Below are positions 62,787 through 64,000 of a stretch of DNA of 64,000 nucleotides, in pieces. The position numbers and the translations under genes are program-made. Numbering within the stretch: the first letter of the stretch is position 1; the number at the start of each line of letters is the position of its first letter. The stretch is from Bacteroidota bacterium. Lineage in GTDB: Bacteria; Bacteroidota; Bacteroidia; Flavobacteriales; Weeksellaceae. The notes under the pieces are model-generated. The model was not told the DNA's origin and made no database searches. It saw only the letters and a list, made by a program, of their open reading frames with translations. The DNA lies in the NCBI GenBank assembly GCA_023399595.1, contig JAEWOR010000019.1, positions 1-64,000 of the forward strand, in the 5' to 3' direction.

Positions 62787-63926
62787 ATGTCCAATGTACT
62801 TATCCAAAAAGTAAATTCCGAAAATGATTTGCAAAATTTTGTAAAGTTTCCTTCAGAACTTTATAAAGGAAATGCTTATTATGTTCCATCATTTTTTAAT
62901 GATGAAATGAATTTATGGAAAGAAAGTAAAAACCCAGCTTTAGAATATTCAGATGCACAATTATTTTTAGCTTACAAAGATGAGAATTTAGTAGGCAGAA
63001 TAGCTGTTATCATTAATCGTAAAGAAGCAAAAGAACTTGGAATAAAAAAAGTAAGATTTGGATGGATAGATTTTATTGATGATGAAGAAGTTTCAAAATC
63101 GCTTATCCAAAAAGCAATTGATATTGCAAAGGAAAATAATATAGATAAAGTGGAAGGACCAATGGGTTTCACCAATTTGGACAAAGCTGGAATGCTAACG
63201 CTAGGTTTTAATCAATTAGCCACCATGATTGGAATTTACAACCATCCCTACTATCCTCAACATTTAGAAAGATTAGGTTTCGAGAAAGAAAAAGAATGGG
63301 TAGAATTCGAAATTATATTTCCTGATATTTTACCTGAAAAAATTGTAAAATTCAATCGTCTTATTACAGAAAAATATCAATTAAAAGTCTTGAAATTCAA
63401 CTCTAAAGACGAGATATTATTGTATGCAGATGCCATGTTCGATTTATTGGACGAAACCTACAAACACCTTTCCACCTACACTCCAATTACCGAAGAACAA
63501 AGAAAAACCTATAGAGAAAAATATTTTCCGCTGTTAAACAAAGATTATATTGTTTGTATTGCAGATTCTGAAGGAAAACTTATCGCTTTCGCCATTACAA
63601 TGCCTTCCTATTCCAAAGCATTACAAAAATCTAAGGGTAAAATTTTCCCATTCGGTTGGTGGCATTTTTTACAAGCGGGAAGAAAAAACGACAGAGCTAA
63701 TTTTTATTTAATCGGAATTCAACCTGAATACCAACGAAGAGGAATAACTTCGATTATTTTTAAAGAAATTTTTGACATTTTTAAATCAAAAGGTGTAAAA
63801 TATTTAGAAACCAACCCCGAGTTGGAAGAAAACAAAAGCATACAATTGCTTTGGCAAGATTACAATCCTGTTAATCATAAAAGGAGAAGAACTTACAGTA
63901 TTCTCACCCATAATTGGAATTTTTAA
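62787..63926 (+). CDS. GNAT-like N-acetyltransferase superfamily protein, 379 aa
   Basis: Large protein of two GNAT-related halves. The N-half has FLAYKDENLVGRIAVIINRK, KVRFGWIDFIDDEEVSKSLI and VEGPMGFTNLDKAGMLTLGF (the conserved core of this uncharacterised family); the C-half has a standard GNAT motif, FYLIGIQPEYQRRGITSIIF, and ends ...HKRRRTYSIL. The start is set at the ATG at 62787 because a -7 box overlaps the earlier TTG. No signal peptide. The acceptor substrate is unknown. It is followed after 10 bases by another plus-strand gene. Confidence 0.85.
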   Translation: MSNVLIQKVNSENDLQNFVKFPSELYKGNAYYVPSFFNDEMNLWKESKNPALEYSDAQLFLAYKDENLVGRIAVIINRKEAKELGIKKVRFGWIDFIDDEEVSKSLIQKAIDIAKENNIDKVEGPMGFTNLDKAGMLTLGFNQLATMIGIYNHPYYPQHLERLGFEKEKEWVEFEIIFPDILPEKIVKFNRLITEKYQLKVLKFNSKDEILLYADAMFDLLDETYKHLSTYTPITEEQRKTYREKYFPLLNKDYIVCIADSEGKLIAFAITMPSYSKALQKSKGKIFPFGWWHFLQAGRKNDRANFYLIGIQPEYQRRGITSIIFKEIFDIFKSKGVKYLETNPELEENKSIQLLWQDYNPVNHKRRRTYSILTHNWNF

Positions 63927-63936
63927 TTGAATTACC

Positions 63937-64000
63937 ATGGACTCTATTATCAAAACACTCATCAATACCCTCCATTTAATTCCTGAACTTATTATTGTAA
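63937..64000 (+). CDS. Start of an unknown gene, cut by the window edge
   Basis: An ATG at 63937, 10 bases after the preceding stop, opens 21 codons (MDSIIKTLINTLHLIPELII, then V) to the window end. The run has a hydrophobic pattern that could be a first membrane helix. Too little is visible to name it. Confidence 0.5.
   Translation, partial: MDSIIKTLINTLHLIPELIIV

Overview
The window is AT-rich chromosomal DNA of a Bacteroidota bacterium, most likely order Flavobacteriales, family Weeksellaceae (Chryseobacterium/Elizabethkingia/Cloacibacterium-like). The evidence is type IX secretion parts and cargo (PorZ, a type A sorted nuclease, a type B sorted CHU_C protein), promoters of the Bacteroidota form TTG-N19/20-TAnnTTTG, a periplasmic glycosylasparaginase of the Elizabethkingia type, and housekeeping genes (priA, recG, recO, dapA, gpsA, mqo, rbfA, aroE, ribD) of flavobacterial type. 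This placement rests on recognition, not on a search.

Layout. 1-5.6 kb: the start of an IS1595-type transposase at the edge, PBP4-type peptidase, priA, a small protein and an AEC transporter, all on the minus strand. 5.8-10.5 kb: a decaying glycan-degradation patch. A beta-mannosidase has lost its catalytic core and a GH20 hexosaminidase is broken by stops, but an apparently intact glycosylasparaginase and cutC lie between them; an internally deleted IS256-family element abuts the GH20 remnant. 10.5-20 kb: minus-strand genes for aminopeptidase P, a ferredoxin-type glutamate synthase homologue, MtaB, a DinB-like protein, a type B T9SS protein, a possible PD-(D/E)XK protein and an unknown. 20-29.7 kb: a peptide-uptake region with a DPP-IV-like peptidase, four consecutive POT-family peptide transporters and a secreted thioredoxin. 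29.8-45.4 kb: recG, a compact SAM-type riboswitch in front of a frameshifted NhaC-family (MetT-like) transporter, a GNAT protein, dapA, a 5'-nucleotidase split over two genes, porZ-recO, a 42-bp tandem repeat, mqo, gpsA, an envelope M23 peptidase and an FKBP.

45.5-53.4 kb is the most unusual part: a minus-strand cassette of a LysM-like protein, a DUF4280 PAAR-like protein, an Ig-like/M23 protein whose M23 domain has lost its first metal-binding motif, a run of lipoproteins and a cytoplasm-type protein with a lysozyme-like motif. This looks like the cargo end of a contractile injection (type VI subtype iii-like) toxin-immunity locus. Two of the lipoprotein genes share a near-identical ~83-bp 5' block, direct evidence of duplication in the array. 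No sheath, tube or baseplate gene is in the window. 53.5-64 kb: a CAU tRNA, methylmalonyl-CoA epimerase, rbfA, a LolC/E-type permease, a secreted endonuclease I, aroE, a DUF349 protein, ribD, a YigZ protein, a YugP-like membrane protease, a GNAT-like protein and the start of one more gene.

Functional threads are extracellular protein and peptide use (DPP-IV plus four POT carriers), glycoprotein glycan use that is being lost, methionine-responsive transport, and interbacterial effector/immunity turnover.
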